Assembly (NCBI RefSeq): GCF_047496725.1
Contig: NW_027328669.1
Span: forward strand, 1,390,501 to 1,454,500
Reading direction: 5' to 3'
Length of the DNA stretch: 64,000 bases
Source: Anoplolepis gracilipes
Taxonomy: Eukaryota; Arthropoda; Insecta; Hymenoptera; Formicidae
Of the stretch, positions 61,729-63,295 are shown piece by piece. The notes under the pieces are model-generated. The model saw only the letters and a list, made by a program, of their open reading frames with translations. It was not told the DNA's origin and did no database searches. Numbering within the stretch: the first letter of the stretch is position 1; the number at the start of each line of letters is the position of its first letter. Both the position numbers and the translations under genes were made by a program.

Positions 61729-63295
61729 AAAAAATAATAGATCATAAAATGATAGAAATAATAATAAAAAACATGCGTAAGAAGTGTTAAATTAGTAGTA
61801 AATATAATAGAAAGAAATGTTACGTATATAAAGATAATATTTTGACAATCAATAAAAGCATATATTTTTTTCGCAAACTGTTATTTCATAAGATTGAGAG
61901 AGAGCGCAATAAAGAAAAAAACAAAGACAGAAGATCTTTGCTCATGATTGATTACACACCAAGTCCGCGCATGTGCAGTTCATTTTGATCCACGCTGAAA
62001 TTACCGGAGTTGCGCTATTGTATATACTGTGGTTTTGTACTGCTTTTATTATTTTTTTTTTTTTTGTTAAATGTAAGCCATGTTATCGCGTATTTTTGAA
62101 AAAGAAAGTTATCATTGTGAGCAAACAATCGGAAAGTATCGAATGATTCAACGCGCATTGTGCGCTCTATCACGGCATATCAAATTACATCTTGTTGTTA
62201 ATTTAATTGTTATTAACAAAATAAATATCAGCCTAAAGTTGGCCGGTCTAATTAAAATGTTCAATCTTTTTTTCAATTATCATATGTTAATTCGATAGAA
62301 AAATGTTTGTTAGTCACAATTATGTCTTTTAAAATATTTGTTGATTGATTATTTATTAATTATAACAAAATAATAATTCTTACTCTTATGCCACTGATTG
62401 TAGTTGTTTTTTAAGAAAAAATATGTAAACGCTTTTCATATTGTTTTTAAGAAAAAATATGAATAATTTACATGTGTTTTCTTTATGCTAATTTATTTTT
62501 TTCATTATTCTGTGCGTAAAAGTTTTGAAGTAAAATAATAGAAAAATAAATATTTTATGAGATTTCATAAGTTATATAAAATTATACTAAATTAAAATAT
62601 AAAATATCTCGTAAACTATTCAATTTTTGGTTATCCCTTTACAACTTTTTATGCCAAATATAAATAAAAAGAAATTAGATTTACTTCCACGTATGATACA
62701 TACATTCAAGATCAAACTAGTATTTTTATCTTTTTCCTCTTTTGATGAATCAACTAACTTTTGTCTTTTATCTAAAAATTCCTTGATCTTCCATATATTC
62801 GACAATATAAATTAAAATAAAATATTCTTTATATATGTATACATGTACAAATTATATAAAAAATTTTTTTTTTCAAATATTCATATTTATTTGATTCATC
62901 ATGATTGATCATATTTATTTAATATCAAGGAAAATTGTAGCAAGAGTCTAAACTGAATATCAGAAAAAACAGAGTTAAAAAGGTATAAAACAAAAGAACA
63001 TCAAATTTGATATTATTGAAGACTGAAGATAGATTGATCACATAATACTATTAATTAAATTTGCTATATCTCTGATATAGAAAAGAAGAAAATGTTGGAA
63101 AAAAATTACCACATATTGCATTTAGTGTATGTTCACTAATGAAGGATATTAAATTTTCCACAGTATGATTTTGCTTATTTTTCAACGACTTCGTCATACG
63201 ATCACCTTCTTCGATAAAAATATTCACAAATTGTCGGAGAATATTAAAGTGAAATGTAGGTGTCAGTATCTTCCGTCGATTGTGCCATTTTGTAC
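11326..63295 (-). CDS. CYP4: Cytochrome P450, CYP4 family (six internal exons of a gene extending beyond both ends)
   Basis: Six minus-strand exons join in frame: 63110-63295, 58102-58195, 50827-50929, 22495-22594, 15845-15951 and 11326-11394. Every border is AG/GT and the phases agree (1, 2, 0, 1, 0 in order). The 219-220 residues run from the C-helix (KWHNRRKILTPTFHF) through ETAMGTSL, RPWL, EERKRYHEETG and LAMLDLLIAAS to EEVDTFMFE+GHDT. This last motif is the CYP4 family signature, with the Glu that in CYP4 enzymes can bind heme covalently. CYP4 enzymes are membrane-anchored monooxygenases acting on fatty acids, hydrocarbons or xenobiotics. Missing: the N-terminal anchor (right of window) and the ExxR and heme-Cys exons (expected left). 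No stop or frameshift was seen, so the gene may be functional despite introns up to 28 kb. Confidence 0.9.
11642..11691. repeat. (TA)n microsatellite
   Basis: About 25 TA units. Any open frame across it is an artefact. Confidence 0.95.
11727..12492. repeat. 770-bp palindrome containing a TACAGGGTGT foldback
   Basis: The core element is 11904-12316, from TACAGGGTGTCCCAAAAATG to its inverted end CCCTGTA. The inverted symmetry does not stop at these termini. The flanks 11727-11903 and 12317-12492 are also inverted copies of each other, sharing GCACAAATTAACATTAATAA, TTCGCTTAGT, TAATGGGAGAGGGCTATACT and ACAAAACATAACA. The whole block is one long hairpin. Two copies may have fused head to head, or the true element may be larger than its apparent termini. 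Confidence 0.85.
12520..13757. mobile_element. 1.2-kb element with about 230-bp inverted ends (TGCATCGTCTACAATGGC)
   Basis: The left arm begins TGCATCGTCTACAATGGCAG. The right arm ends with its complement at 13757. The arms share AGAGTAATGAAT, GGCTGTAAGATGTCG, TTGTACTTCCATGACAGGTG-like and GAGCAGGTTAATTTGC stretches. An inner start-like copy (GCGTCGTCTACAATGGCAG) lies at 13091, and an inner inverted pair (ACAAAGGTTAATTTGAC / GTCAGATTAACCTTTGT) lies at 12828 and 13207. The segment 13264-13430 is shared with 47490-47705. No transposase. Confidence 0.75.
13758..14757. other. Intronic AT-rich sequence without recognisable feature
   Basis: I see no exon, repeat end or RNA gene. There is a TGTG-rich patch at about 14610-14670. 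Confidence 0.6.
14758..15252. mobile_element. 495-bp foldback element (GTGATTCAAAACAACCT family)
   Basis: The left arm has GTGATTCAAAACAACCTAATG, ATGACATATTCTTGAGC and ACGATTTTTTC. The right arm is the complement, ending GAATCACCCTGTATA. GAGCCGGATA and CGTCATGAAAC also pair inward. A right-arm fragment of the same family is at about 36567-36680. Confidence 0.8.
15253..15844. other. Intron sequence, no feature seen
   Basis: T-rich. The short open frame at 15370-15588 is low-complexity and unsupported. Confidence 0.6.
15845..15951 (-). CDS. CYP4: CYP4 P450 exon e
   Basis: The acceptor is TTGCTTTTAG and the donor GTATAA; phase 1 in, phase 0 out. It reads RKKRLAMLDLLIAASQ...GIREEVDTFMFE. The family signature is cut by the intron exactly between the conserved Glu and the GHDT of the next exon. 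Confidence 0.92.
15952..17424. other. Intron sequence with a T31 tract
   Basis: Tandem ATTATGTAT-like words lie at 16360-16490 and a run of about 31 T at 16660-16690. CTAAATGCGC..CACATTTAG near 16540-16620 is weakly inverted. No gene seen. Confidence 0.6.
17425..17537. mobile_element. Miniature hairpin made only of Penelope-like element ends
   Basis: The left part AGAAAGAGTTCCGAATTATT.. up to GGCAATAGGAGCGAGGAG (to about 17497) matches the left border of the element at 40652. The rest is the exact inverse of its last 38 bases, ending ATTCATTTAT like the right border at 44100. There is no interior. Confidence 0.7.
17690..17972. mobile_element. 280-bp MITE with about 35-bp inverted ends
   Basis: GGGTGCAATCAGAAGCACAA..CGCTCACTGAGC at the left pairs with GCTCAGTGAGCGGTTGTACTTC..TGTACCC at the right. 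Inner CACTGAGC/GCTCAGTG words recur. CTATG borders both sides and may be part of the target duplication. Family not identified. Confidence 0.65.
18176..20660. mobile_element. 2.5-kb foldback element, relative of 6427-11252
   Basis: The left arm reads CCAGCTTCAATAATCTTGACC..TTTTAGCTGTCGTTCG..TTATTAAAAAGTTATAAAC. The right arm at about 20545-20660 is its diverged complement, ending GATCATTGGACTTGAG. Between them are an AT-rich body, a tandem duplication (19258-19620) and GC-richer sequence at 20000-20330, which includes a TCGCTTCGTGTGGAAAAT motif shared with 33710 and 58590. Confidence 0.6.
19258..19620. repeat. Tandem duplication of about 190 bp built on a short repeat
   Basis: Each unit has two or three copies of AGAGATTCCTATAATCTCA. 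TTGTCCCTATGACAATA and ACAAGGTCCCAATGACCACTCG follow, at 19366-19420 and again at 19550-19612. TATAATCTC/GAGATT.. words are partly self-complementary. Confidence 0.75.
20794..21270. mobile_element. Shortened copy of the palindromic element at 33311-34194
   Basis: It starts TGGTAAAAGATAACATC..CCGATTTTCTTGCTACTTAC and ends AGCAAGAAAATCGGAGAGG..TTTTATGCACTTTTACCA. It keeps ATATTGTTCGGGGAGTTGTT and its complement and the (GT)n patch, but has lost about half of the left arm. Confidence 0.75.
21275..21867. mobile_element. 593-bp foldback element that hosts a second foldback
   Basis: The outer ends are TACAGGGTGTCTCATAACTA (21275) and its inverse GTTATGAGACACCCTGTA (21867). The outer arms include AACGCTCGTGAACGGATAGA and AACCTAATACTTTTTTAT-type sequence. 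Confidence 0.85.
21424..21717. mobile_element. Inner foldback inserted in 21275-21867
   Basis: The arms are ATGTCCGGTAATAATCGCCC..GAGCAGGTCAAATTGAACAT and their inverse, ending GGACATCTCGTA. The outermost bases are mutated from the usual TACAGGGTGTCC. The centre contains the AAAACGCTCAGGGTATGCTG inverted pair. Confidence 0.75.
21872..22366. mobile_element. 495-bp foldback element directly abutting the previous one
   Basis: It starts TACAGGGTGTCAAGTAATAA and ends TTATTACCGGACATCCTGTA. The inner arms share GCAAAAAAGATGGCGAGAAG and CCGCGCGCGCTTAGCGACC with 4115-4629. Only TATA separates it from the element on its left. Confidence 0.85.
22367..22492. repeat. Interrupted (TA)n microsatellite next to exon d
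   Basis: Runs of TA with interspersed TACATA. On the minus strand it begins about 3 bases after the donor of exon d. Confidence 0.9.
22495..22594 (-). CDS. CYP4: CYP4 P450 exon d
   Basis: The acceptor is TTGTTTATAG and the donor GTATGT; phase 0 in, phase 1 out. It reads IIEERKRYHEETGYQYLKNF, then an acidic stretch. It follows exon c across a 28.2-kb intron. Confidence 0.88.
22805..23885. mobile_element. 1.1-kb foldback element, cleanest copy of the AGCTCCAATGACC family
   Basis: The left end is AATGGGGGAACCAGCTCTAATG and the right end CATTGGAGCTGGGTTTCCTATTCG, with about 130-bp arms (TAGCCGTCGCTCGTTG, TTATTAAAAAGTTAT). An inner pair ATTTAAATGTGATACATTGAATG / GCATTAACTGTATCATTTAAAT lies at 23037-23215. 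No open frame of note, so non-autonomous. Confidence 0.75.
24005..24300. mobile_element. Left arm of a TACAGGGT foldback, right arm missing
   Basis: It starts TACAGGGTATTTTATTTTAC and continues with the arm words known from 34975 and 58884 (ATGTTTCAGACAAAAGTTTG, GGCATGTGAAGGTCACTTT, GAGAGCTTTCCAAAACATTA). It then decays. 24300-24820 is AT-rich with a (CG)n/(CA)n tract at 24509-24566. Confidence 0.6.
24825..26589 (+). mobile_element. Solo LTR, 1765 bp, TTAT target duplication
   Basis: The ends are TGTTACGTCC...GGACGTAACA. TTAT lies on both sides (24821-24824, 26590-26593). The last 630 bp consist of three diverged copies of a unit of about 215 bp (GATTATGCAGCTGT, GAGGATCTCnCT..GATCC, GAACATCGATTTCAATG, GTGGAGCCGACAG). 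The third copy forms the LTR end. The body is GC-richer than the surroundings. It shares its terminal sequence type with the LTR at 28132-30534 and is probably a related Ty3/gypsy-like family. A 91-residue frame at 24908-25183 is not supported as a gene. Confidence 0.7.
26708..26918 (+). mobile_element. Short non-autonomous Helitron
   Basis: The 5' end is TCTATATATAAATAAG and the 3' end CTAG followed by T. A hairpin CCGCGCGAAGCGCGG lies 10 bases upstream of the end (26891-26905). TC start, short 3' hairpin, CTRR end and A/T host bases are the Helitron hallmarks. No Rep/helicase frame. Confidence 0.65.
26919..27300. other. AT-rich spacer
   Basis: A (TA)n run at 26919-26938, otherwise nothing recognised. 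Confidence 0.6.
27300..28131 (-). pseudogene. RTE-like LINE reverse transcriptase, C-terminal part (split by LTR element)
   Basis: The frame from 28131 down to 27878 reads NTAEQYSMKISTAKTKA..CKLIVNNVPIEQ..IDYL. This is the segment after the RT catalytic YADD box and the thumb region of RTE-clade LINEs. Further left, frameshifted pieces of the RT C-terminus and probably the 3' end follow to about 27300. The N-terminal half continues at 31634-32760. Confidence 0.65.
29106..29513 (+). CDS. Hypothetical 135-residue protein encoded inside the LTR
   Basis: The ATG follows a strong splice-acceptor-like sequence (TTAATTTAATCTTTTTGTAG). A donor-like GTAAGT is at about 28750. The protein is basic at its start (MPKIRRGGHK), rich in Tyr/Arg/Pro, and ends with IVID. 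Its amino-acid composition looks protein-like, unlike the low-complexity frames nearby. I recognise no family, signal peptide or membrane segment. It could be an accessory protein of the retrotransposon made from a spliced RNA, or a chance frame in the GC-richer LTR. Confidence 0.4.
   Translation: MPKIRRGGHKFHARRLYYEYKYAPVSEADSEFLGTDRLYFDLEYEVYFNPTLRTKQVKPLRTDIRIKSMGYFPWPRKLIQLDTQLLFPPLPPANYVPGDPRKTRYLQIRDEILYLNYGCSTPEHWGSAEQPIVID
29838..30311 (+). CDS. Hypothetical Cys-containing 157-residue frame inside the LTR
   Basis: The conserved-looking part is the last 100 residues (from about 29990): YCASCFVNSDD, SCAYFNVHL, VYCTVSRNL and FDCDRCVNTY. Seven or more Cys could form a metal-binding fold. 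The first 50 residues are low-complexity and may not be coding; the true start is unknown. No family recognised. It ends 223 bases before the LTR end. Confidence 0.35.
   Translation: MLFYSLICKQLIFKPNKYRKPIFRYSIIFTPSFFNHDLLTTHLHVLRTTAPIREGHPSPPAVEARHRLGNVRCTYISGFAHKLELTPYCASCFVNSDDIDRDSCAYFNVHLALDSTRYSGVYCTVSRNLAEFFPFDCDRCVNTYADFLRDLRNRNIY
30575..31627 (+). CDS. gag: Gag polyprotein (capsid part) of a Ty3/gypsy-like retrotransposon, truncated
   Basis: 350 residues from ATG 30575. Residues about 25-90 form a coiled coil (QELEAIQVRLKLKEESLARQ...). Residues about 135-300 are capsid-like, with VPNFDGYNISLSQFVRACRR, KLLINKLRGRAYSAV, FGFPKTIDQYRG and SFCDGLPLEYRLQMG, as in retrotransposon gag proteins that assemble the particle. 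The C-terminus becomes Arg-rich and would normally lead to CCHC knuckles and pol. Here the frame ends in a TAA supplied by the residual LTR end (CGCGTAACA). No frameshift in 1.05 kb suggests a young deletion derivative. Confidence 0.8.
   Translation: METRSKKASTTPEGGASNGNDTILSSQELEAIQVRLKLKEESLARQAKELEEARQKHQENVRTFDEFQLLTEKELEDQKRRMEHNSDVQFLSSGIVGEIEHLRDEINRINCTARRASRGASSSIPPSSETPDTIPKVTFREATESVPNFDGYNISLSQFVRACRRAREIVPPSSERNLTKLLINKLRGRAYSAVEDEPCESVTQLIDLLNVAFGFPKTIDQYRGKLSIIYLKPREHILDYITRVKDLRTAVLDAGRRETGYLTEKTIIEVDGLTARSFCDGLPLEYRLQMGNNLHTTPAEAFARAKAIARRQELDRSRYGGGDRSETRTDRPPRGPDMYPIAQNPTRPNA
31634..32760 (-). pseudogene. RTE-like LINE reverse transcriptase, N-terminal part
   Basis: Reading leftward: a charged linker with EDVEVKDISEEEVMTTTLG (about 32520), NRKTLNKDEINNELIKYGG (32202-32390), KSITLLSFAMKLLSSI and SDIILLKEEQYGF (32078-32272), then FINFMKAFDRVRLKDV and DSLSALLFNFIMDKIIEAI (31697-32023). 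The catalytic box reads CYANDANLLAESEDG near 31680, where YADD is expected. These are RT motifs 1-5 of an RTE-clade non-LTR element. At least three frameshifts, so dead. It continues at 28131 after the LTR element. Confidence 0.7.
32756..33075. mobile_element. 320-bp imperfect hairpin element
   Basis: AACGTTTCTCA..TTGACTGCAGCATTT..AGCAGTA..GATCTTA and AAATCTTCA pair with the inverted copies at 32965-33055 (GAAGATTTACGACATAAGATCAC, GCTGCAATCAACATTGAGAAACG). No coding capacity. Confidence 0.6.
33311..34194. mobile_element. 884-bp palindromic element, ends TGGTAAACGTGCATAAAAGG
   Basis: The arms extend about 330 bp: CTCCGATTTTCTTGCTACTT, ATATTGTTCGGGGAGTTGTT, AGTGGGGGAC.GCATTGGTTT, ACTGATAATACCAACAGTGA and their complements. 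The non-palindromic centre (33650-33830) is GC-rich, with ATCTCGCTTCGCGTGGAAAG. Related copy at 20794-21270. Confidence 0.85.
34443..34938. mobile_element. 496-bp foldback element, TACAGGGTGTCCCCGAATTG family
   Basis: Same family as 4946-5441. Ends: TACAGGGTGTCCCCGAATTG and CAATTCAGGGACACCCTGTA. The arms contain GAGCGTGTTAAACTGAA and GATCGGCCAATCCATG. A (TA)n tract follows to 34974. Confidence 0.85.
34975..35548. mobile_element. Chimeric foldback element: left half of one family, right half of another
   Basis: 34975-35274 is a left arm of the GACCTTGAATTTTCATTTGA type (as in 58884-59200). From about 35275 the sequence is the right half of the GATCGGCCAATC family (as in 34680-34938), ending GAAGACACCCTGTATA. 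The ends are therefore TACAGGGTGTCCC and GACACCCTGTA, but the arms do not pair internally. Confidence 0.7.
35559..36215 (+). mobile_element. Possible 5' LTR remnant
   Basis: TGTTAGCG at 35559 and AGCGCA at 36215 could be LTR ends, followed by a TTTGGTGTGGCGC primer-site-like stretch. The block ATTGTGAACGACTTAACGCG..TCGAGCGCTCTATCGC recurs at 39484-39545 (inverted) and 62128-62190. No gag follows, and there is no second LTR to compare. Confidence 0.35.
36216..36765. other. Intronic sequence with a foldback fragment and (TA)n
   Basis: About 36567-36680 is a right-arm fragment of the 14758-15252 family (AAGAATATGTCATTTTAAGG, ending CCTGTATA). 36715-36762 is a TA palindrome with GGGCTATATATA. 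The rest is unassigned. Confidence 0.6.
36770..39423 (+). mobile_element. Purine-biased LINE remnant with ORF1 pieces and 3' end
   Basis: The plus strand is almost entirely A and G for 2.6 kb. Frames at 36966-37349 and 37942-38364 encode extremely Glu/Arg/Lys-rich proteins. The second carries NVIWRGIEGEDQEERRYIVE and WGVGVDEDLTLEERRMRWRI, a globular ORF1-type domain I recognise from insect non-LTR elements. The block GAGAGAGGATGAGAGAGGAGAG occurs at 38860 and 39310 in two diverged 3' UTR-like copies. The element ends CAATAAATGTATTTATCTATC, a LINE-type tail with a short tandem repeat. No endonuclease or RT was found, so it is internally deleted. Confidence 0.55.
37942..38364 (+). pseudogene. 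ORF1-like protein of the purine-biased LINE
   Basis: The 140-residue frame has a long basic/acidic coiled-coil N-terminus (residues 1-50, over 80% charged) and then the more varied NVIWRGIEGEDQEERR..LGRKLRMKWIEERR..WTVLTEMERRED..WGVGVDEDLTLEERR. The varied half is why I consider it a real protein fragment and not a low-complexity artefact. The role would be RNA binding for retrotransposition, by family analogy. It lacks a clear C-terminus and the upstream part is in another frame. Confidence 0.45.
39424..39470. repeat. (TA)n microsatellite at the LINE tail
   Basis: It follows the TATC repeats of the LINE 3' end. Beyond it, 39484-39545 is an inverted copy of a block at 35635-35705. Confidence 0.9.
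39551..39999. mobile_element. 449-bp foldback element, TACAGGGTGTCCGGTAATAA family
   Basis: It starts TACAGGGTGTCCGGTAATAA and ends TTATTACCGGACACCCTGTA. The arms include AGGTAGAGCAGATCAAACTG, AAGTCCTCTACCATTTTTCG, ATAATTATCGAGAAATTAAT and GATCAGCGAATCCG. Centre: CGTAGACCGCTC. Confidence 0.85.
40000..40639. other. Spacer with no supported gene
   Basis: Open frames at 40050-40259 and 40228-40590 have no recognisable domain. The sequence around 40130-40230 is GC-richer. Confidence 0.5.
40839..40869 (-). ncRNA. Hammerhead-like core, left arm
   Basis: On the minus strand: CTGAAGA, G, stem GATTC...GAATC, then GAAAC. This resembles the hammerhead ribozyme core known from Penelope-like elements. 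One extra G and no visible cleavage-site strand make activity doubtful. Confidence 0.35.
41422..42339 (-). pseudogene. Penelope-like RT/GIY-YIG protein, left inverted copy, 5'-truncated
   Basis: From about 42306 leftward this is the same protein as 42294-43358, beginning at DETLTIFNSFHNRV and so lacking the RT catalytic YIDD segment. The GIY-YIG region is complete: VYKINCLNCDASYVGQTGRK, then RIKEHK, LVITDHRLTYNHDFDW and PYYTKRLISEMLYIKRQIN. The first residues (MGSPL...) come from the centre read backwards and are not real. One visible substitution relative to the right copy is SYPTD versus SYPTN. Confidence 0.75.
42294..43358 (+). CDS. Penelope-like reverse transcriptase C-terminus plus GIY-YIG endonuclease
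   Basis: 354 residues without a stop. Residues 5-60 hold RT motifs: GTPMGSPLSPIIADIV and FRYIDDILIS (the YIDD catalytic pair). They are followed by the thumb (NKINFLDLTLIL) and a linker with KNKFIKTHKDPIP. The GIY-YIG nuclease (about residues 243-330) shows VVYKINC, ASYVGQTGRKLNTRIKEHK, the CxxC pair NCLNCD, and an end with Glu in LISEMLY. The N-terminal half of the RT is missing, so it cannot be autonomous. The enzyme normally nicks the target and primes reverse transcription there. Confidence 0.85.
   Translation: MSMSRQTFGTPMGSPLSPIIADIVLQDIKEKALTLLNFTPPIYFRYIDDILISVPPKFIDETLTIFNSFHNRVQFTVEKNNHNKINFLDLTLILINNHLIFDWYHKNTFSGRYLNFHSQHPNNQKRGTVIGSIDRVFLLSHPMFHEKNIQFIIKILLDNSYPTNFIFKTINNRIKFLINNRPSDRKSQTPNNNSYFTIPYLHTVTDKIKNALKDVDIRLAYCSINKKNKFIKTHKDPIPIPMKTNVVYKINCLNCDASYVGQTGRKLNTRIKEHKTNIMKPNNNKLVITDHRLTYNHDFDWDNAQILDNEPYYTKRLISEMLYIKRQINSINLQTDIECLPAIYDDIINKLPKI
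43922..43951 (+). ncRNA. Hammerhead-like core, right arm
   Basis: CTGAAGA at 43922, stem GATTC (43930-43934) with GAATC (43942-43946), then GAAAC. It lies about 560 bp downstream of the coding frame, as in known Penelope-like terminal repeats. See the left-arm entry for caveats. Confidence 0.35.
44434..44925. mobile_element. Probable solo LTR, TGTTATAGCCC type
   Basis: It starts TGTTATAGCCCAATAAGC, as does the LTR at 7473, and ends CTTCCGGCA. AATC borders both ends (44430-44433, 44926-44929), a 4-bp duplication that could occur by chance. Just left, TTGGGGACACCCTGCA at 44378-44392 is a stray foldback terminus. 44121-44377 shows nothing. Frames on both strands inside are unsupported. Confidence 0.4.
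46066..47358 (+). mobile_element. Mariner-type DNA transposon
   Basis: The inverted ends are GAGGGTAGTTCGTAAAGTTCTCGGCC and GGCCGAAAACTTTTCGAACTACCCTG. It is inserted at TTA in the right arm of the surrounding foldback, at the position where the intact left arm reads CTTTACCTTGC. It contains a broken transposase gene. Confidence 0.85.
46248..47293 (+). pseudogene. Mariner transposase, disrupted
   Basis: It begins MDKIECHAVIKYFVIKGL (a helix-turn-helix region). After about 40 codons there is a stop (CAG TGA) and a missing segment. The frame resumes with SGRPKTSTTEEI and runs to ITDETWIHHYTPETK (first catalytic Asp). Frameshifts near 46862 and 46985 separate HHDNAPAH-type (second Asp) and YSPDLAPSDFYLFPNIKKWL (third Asp, DD34D spacing type). 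It ends at TAA 47293. All three Asp codons are still recognisable, but at least three lesions make the gene non-functional. Confidence 0.85.
47440..48055. mobile_element. Degraded copy of the AGCTCCAATGACC foldback family with insertions
   Basis: The left end GCAGCTTCAATGACC..TTGACATATGTTGTCAA lies at 47441-47471. The right-arm part (TTAAAAGTACGCTTTATTAA, TTTTCGTTTATAACTTTTTAA) is at 47945-48037. The segment 47490-47705 is an inverted copy of 13264-13430. Beyond 48039, GC-rich sequence to about 48423 (TGTAACAG...CTCTTACA) may be another LTR-like insertion. I could not find its target duplication. Confidence 0.5.
47713..47784 (-). tRNA. tRNA-like sequence (anticodon position GGC, Ala-like), probably a pseudogene or SINE head
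   Basis: The minus strand folds as a cloverleaf: D stem GCTC/GAGC, anticodon loop CCGGCAA, 5-bp T stem TCGGG/CCCGA with loop TTCAATT, and acceptor GGCTGAA/TTCAGTG with a mismatch at the first pair. A- and B-box words (TAGCTCAATGATAAGAGC, GGTTCAATTCCC) are present. Position 33 is C instead of U, and the anticodon stem has a mismatch. It is embedded in repeats, so I favour a tRNA-derived repeat over a working tRNA gene. Confidence 0.45.
48470..49240 (-). pseudogene. LINE reverse transcriptase remnant (R2/R4-Dong-like)
   Basis: Reading leftward from 49230: KTQNPANYRPITCLPTLYKL, then HIFSEEQKGCRRNSQGCKEQ, a YIEYNKGFDTVPHTWLQKI-type segment in another frame (about 48970), and FCMCINQFSNLLN..YTISHLMY (48690-48790), just before the YxDD box should appear. 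The frame then passes into unrelated-looking sequence, so the active site is deleted. The upstream border is an (ATT)n run with an LTR insertion. Confidence 0.5.
49257..49914. mobile_element. Probable solo LTR inside an (ATT)n repeat
   Basis: A GC-rich 658-bp block TATAACGCGGAACCC...AGTCCGTCACA interrupts ATT repeats that continue on both sides. The ends would be TGTGACG/CGTCACA allowing two changes at the left. An AATAAA lies about 110 bp before the end, as in R/U5 of LTRs. Confidence 0.45.
49915..50826. other. Intron sequence, AT-rich
   Basis: An AT palindrome lies at 49925-50020 (AATAAATATTATTTTTA and its inverse). From 50030 to 50826 I see no repeat terminus or exon. Confidence 0.6.
50827..50929 (-). 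CDS. CYP4: CYP4 P450 exon c
   Basis: The acceptor is TTACTTTTTTAG and the donor GTAAGA; phase 2 in, phase 0 out. It reads IVRPWLKNETVFALTSKGR..KILKILHGFTKK, the segment before IIEERKR in CYP4 proteins. The join to exon d is in frame across 28.2 kb of mobile elements. Confidence 0.9.
51000..52880 (+). pseudogene. Highly decayed LINE with reverse-transcriptase traces
   Basis: An A-rich strand with many stops. In shifting frames near the right end: IQRIWKGKETSQKIGDVLFYKKGDKDKALNYHGITFL (two pieces, about 52560-52680) and RLKYEIDKDNILIRKQ followed by SIIDDIY (about 52760-52850). These match the NYRGI...LL and EQAGFRKGRS..D areas of non-LTR RT. Upstream A/G-rich sequence is presumably endonuclease or ORF1 but is not recognisable. 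The clade cannot be set. Confidence 0.4.
54043..54298. repeat. 31-bp minisatellite, about 8 units
   Basis: The unit is AAGATGTGATCGAGATCCAG + CCAGTGAAGGC with substitutions. It lies just downstream of the transposase stop. The repetitive reading frame through it is not a gene. Confidence 0.9.
54310..55785 (-). pseudogene. Pogo/Tigger-like DDE transposase, disrupted
   Basis: The reading begins near 55785 (TYDTLSFTDVSV..). It passes an N-terminal helix-turn-helix part (DYKRRAIKFWRSGKRKRKS, RFRKVTNEKQLYRWEAQVMR) and a stop near 55435. It then runs from 55393 to 54806 with SKWIYNFKIQHGIVSRKIN (second DNA-binding helix set), YNSDQSGFNLE (first catalytic Asp), QPLISADGILKSPLLIVLQE and LDSCSGQTE (second Asp). 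A frameshift follows near 54806. The rest, VKILTIPAG..QPLHVYVFRPWKNFL, has His where the family has the third Asp (QPLDV). It ends with a Cys-rich tail (CKICNDIAVIKCAWC). Dead by at least three lesions. Confidence 0.75.
55967..56523. mobile_element. Solo LTR, 557 bp, TATCA target duplication
   Basis: It starts TGTGTGCGAGAGCGG and ends CCGTTCGCGAACA. TATCA lies on both sides (55962-55966, 56524-56528). GC-rich, unlike the surroundings. It was inserted into the pogo-like element upstream of its transposase gene. A 5-bp duplication fits BEL/Pao or some gypsy families. Confidence 0.7.
56529..57170. other. Interior of the pogo-like element, no gene seen
   Basis: AT-rich. GAAAATTCACGAGTAAG-like words recur loosely (56640-56780). 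Open frames here are unsupported. Confidence 0.5.
58102..58195 (-). CDS. CYP4: CYP4 P450 exon b
   Basis: The acceptor is ATAAATTTGCAG and the donor GTAAAT; phase 1 in, phase 2 out. It reads ETAMGTSLQSMNIFQKQYRD..YDMINIIAYR. The ETAMG motif is a conserved CYP4 block. The pogo-like transposon ends only 61 bp beyond the donor. Confidence 0.92.
58295..58850. mobile_element. Partial copy of the AGCTCCAATGACC foldback family
   Basis: TCAAAGTCATCACCCTGAGTAACG, then TTGTTTATT..TTATTAAAAAGTTATTAAC (58310-58405), is a left arm. 58570-58620 has ACTTCGCTTCACATGAAAAG, and 58745-58810 has the GGTTGAATTAGGTTCG..GGCTCCGCCC piece of the inner core. The right arm is lost. Confidence 0.5.
58884..59405. mobile_element. 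522-bp foldback-type element with complete ends
   Basis: It starts TACAGGGTGTTCCATTTTAA and ends TTAAAATGGGACACCCTGTA. The left half holds GAAGGTCATGTGAAGGTCAC, AAATGGAACACCCTAT, CTCGAGAGCTTTCCAAAACA and TTTTGACATAAAATACAAAA. The arms pair only over the outer tens of bases plus an inner AACTGCTAGTTG / ACACATAATTATGTTAAAG region shared with 60889-61688. Confidence 0.8.
59421..60081. mobile_element. LTR-like segment TGTGACGTGA...TTTGTCACA
   Basis: The termini TGTGAC/GTCACA are inverted and the body is GC-richer, with AATAAA at 59754. It sits between (TA)n and GTATATAC, so a target duplication cannot be shown. An intron-like GTGAATAAC...TTTTTAG lies at about 59679-59775. No protein frame. Confidence 0.4.
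60082..62045. repeat. 2-kb hairpin enclosing another foldback
   Basis: AAAATGAATTGCACATGCGCGGACTTAGTGTGTAACCAATC at 60135-60175 (flank GTATATACAGTAGC) returns inverted at 61943-62040. Nested within is 60889-61688, which has arms of about 390 bp. The intermediate parts (60250-60888, 61700-61930) are AT-rich and pair poorly. Confidence 0.65.
60889..61688. mobile_element. 800-bp foldback element with arms of nearly full length
   Basis: It starts TACCGAGTGTTTCATTTTAA and ends TTAAAATGAAACACTCTATA. The inner arms include TATGGAAAATTTGAAAAAAT, GTTTGACCTTGAAGAGTCAC, GAAGGTCACGTGAAGGTC and AAAGCTTTCCAAAACACTAT and their complements. Family shared with 58884-59405. A (TA)n tract follows. Confidence 0.85.
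62046..63109. other. P450 intron sequence, no gene
   Basis: 62128-62190 repeats a block seen at 35640 and 39490 (GCGCATT..GCGCTCTATC). The rest is AT-rich, with short frames that show no domain. Confidence 0.6.
63110..63295 (-). CDS. CYP4: CYP4 P450 exon a (C-helix region)
   Basis: The acceptor is TATATTATCTTCTAG and the donor GTAATT; phase 1 in and out. It reads GTKWHNRRKILTPTFHFNIL, QFVNIFIEEGDRMTKSL and ISFISEHTLNAIC. WxxxR (WHNRR) is the heme-propionate contact of the C-helix. This is the most N-terminal exon in the window. Confidence 0.93.

Noticed and set aside
62080..62298. 72-residue plus-strand frame
   Set aside because: It lies in a P450 intron, overlaps a repeated block, and shows no domain.
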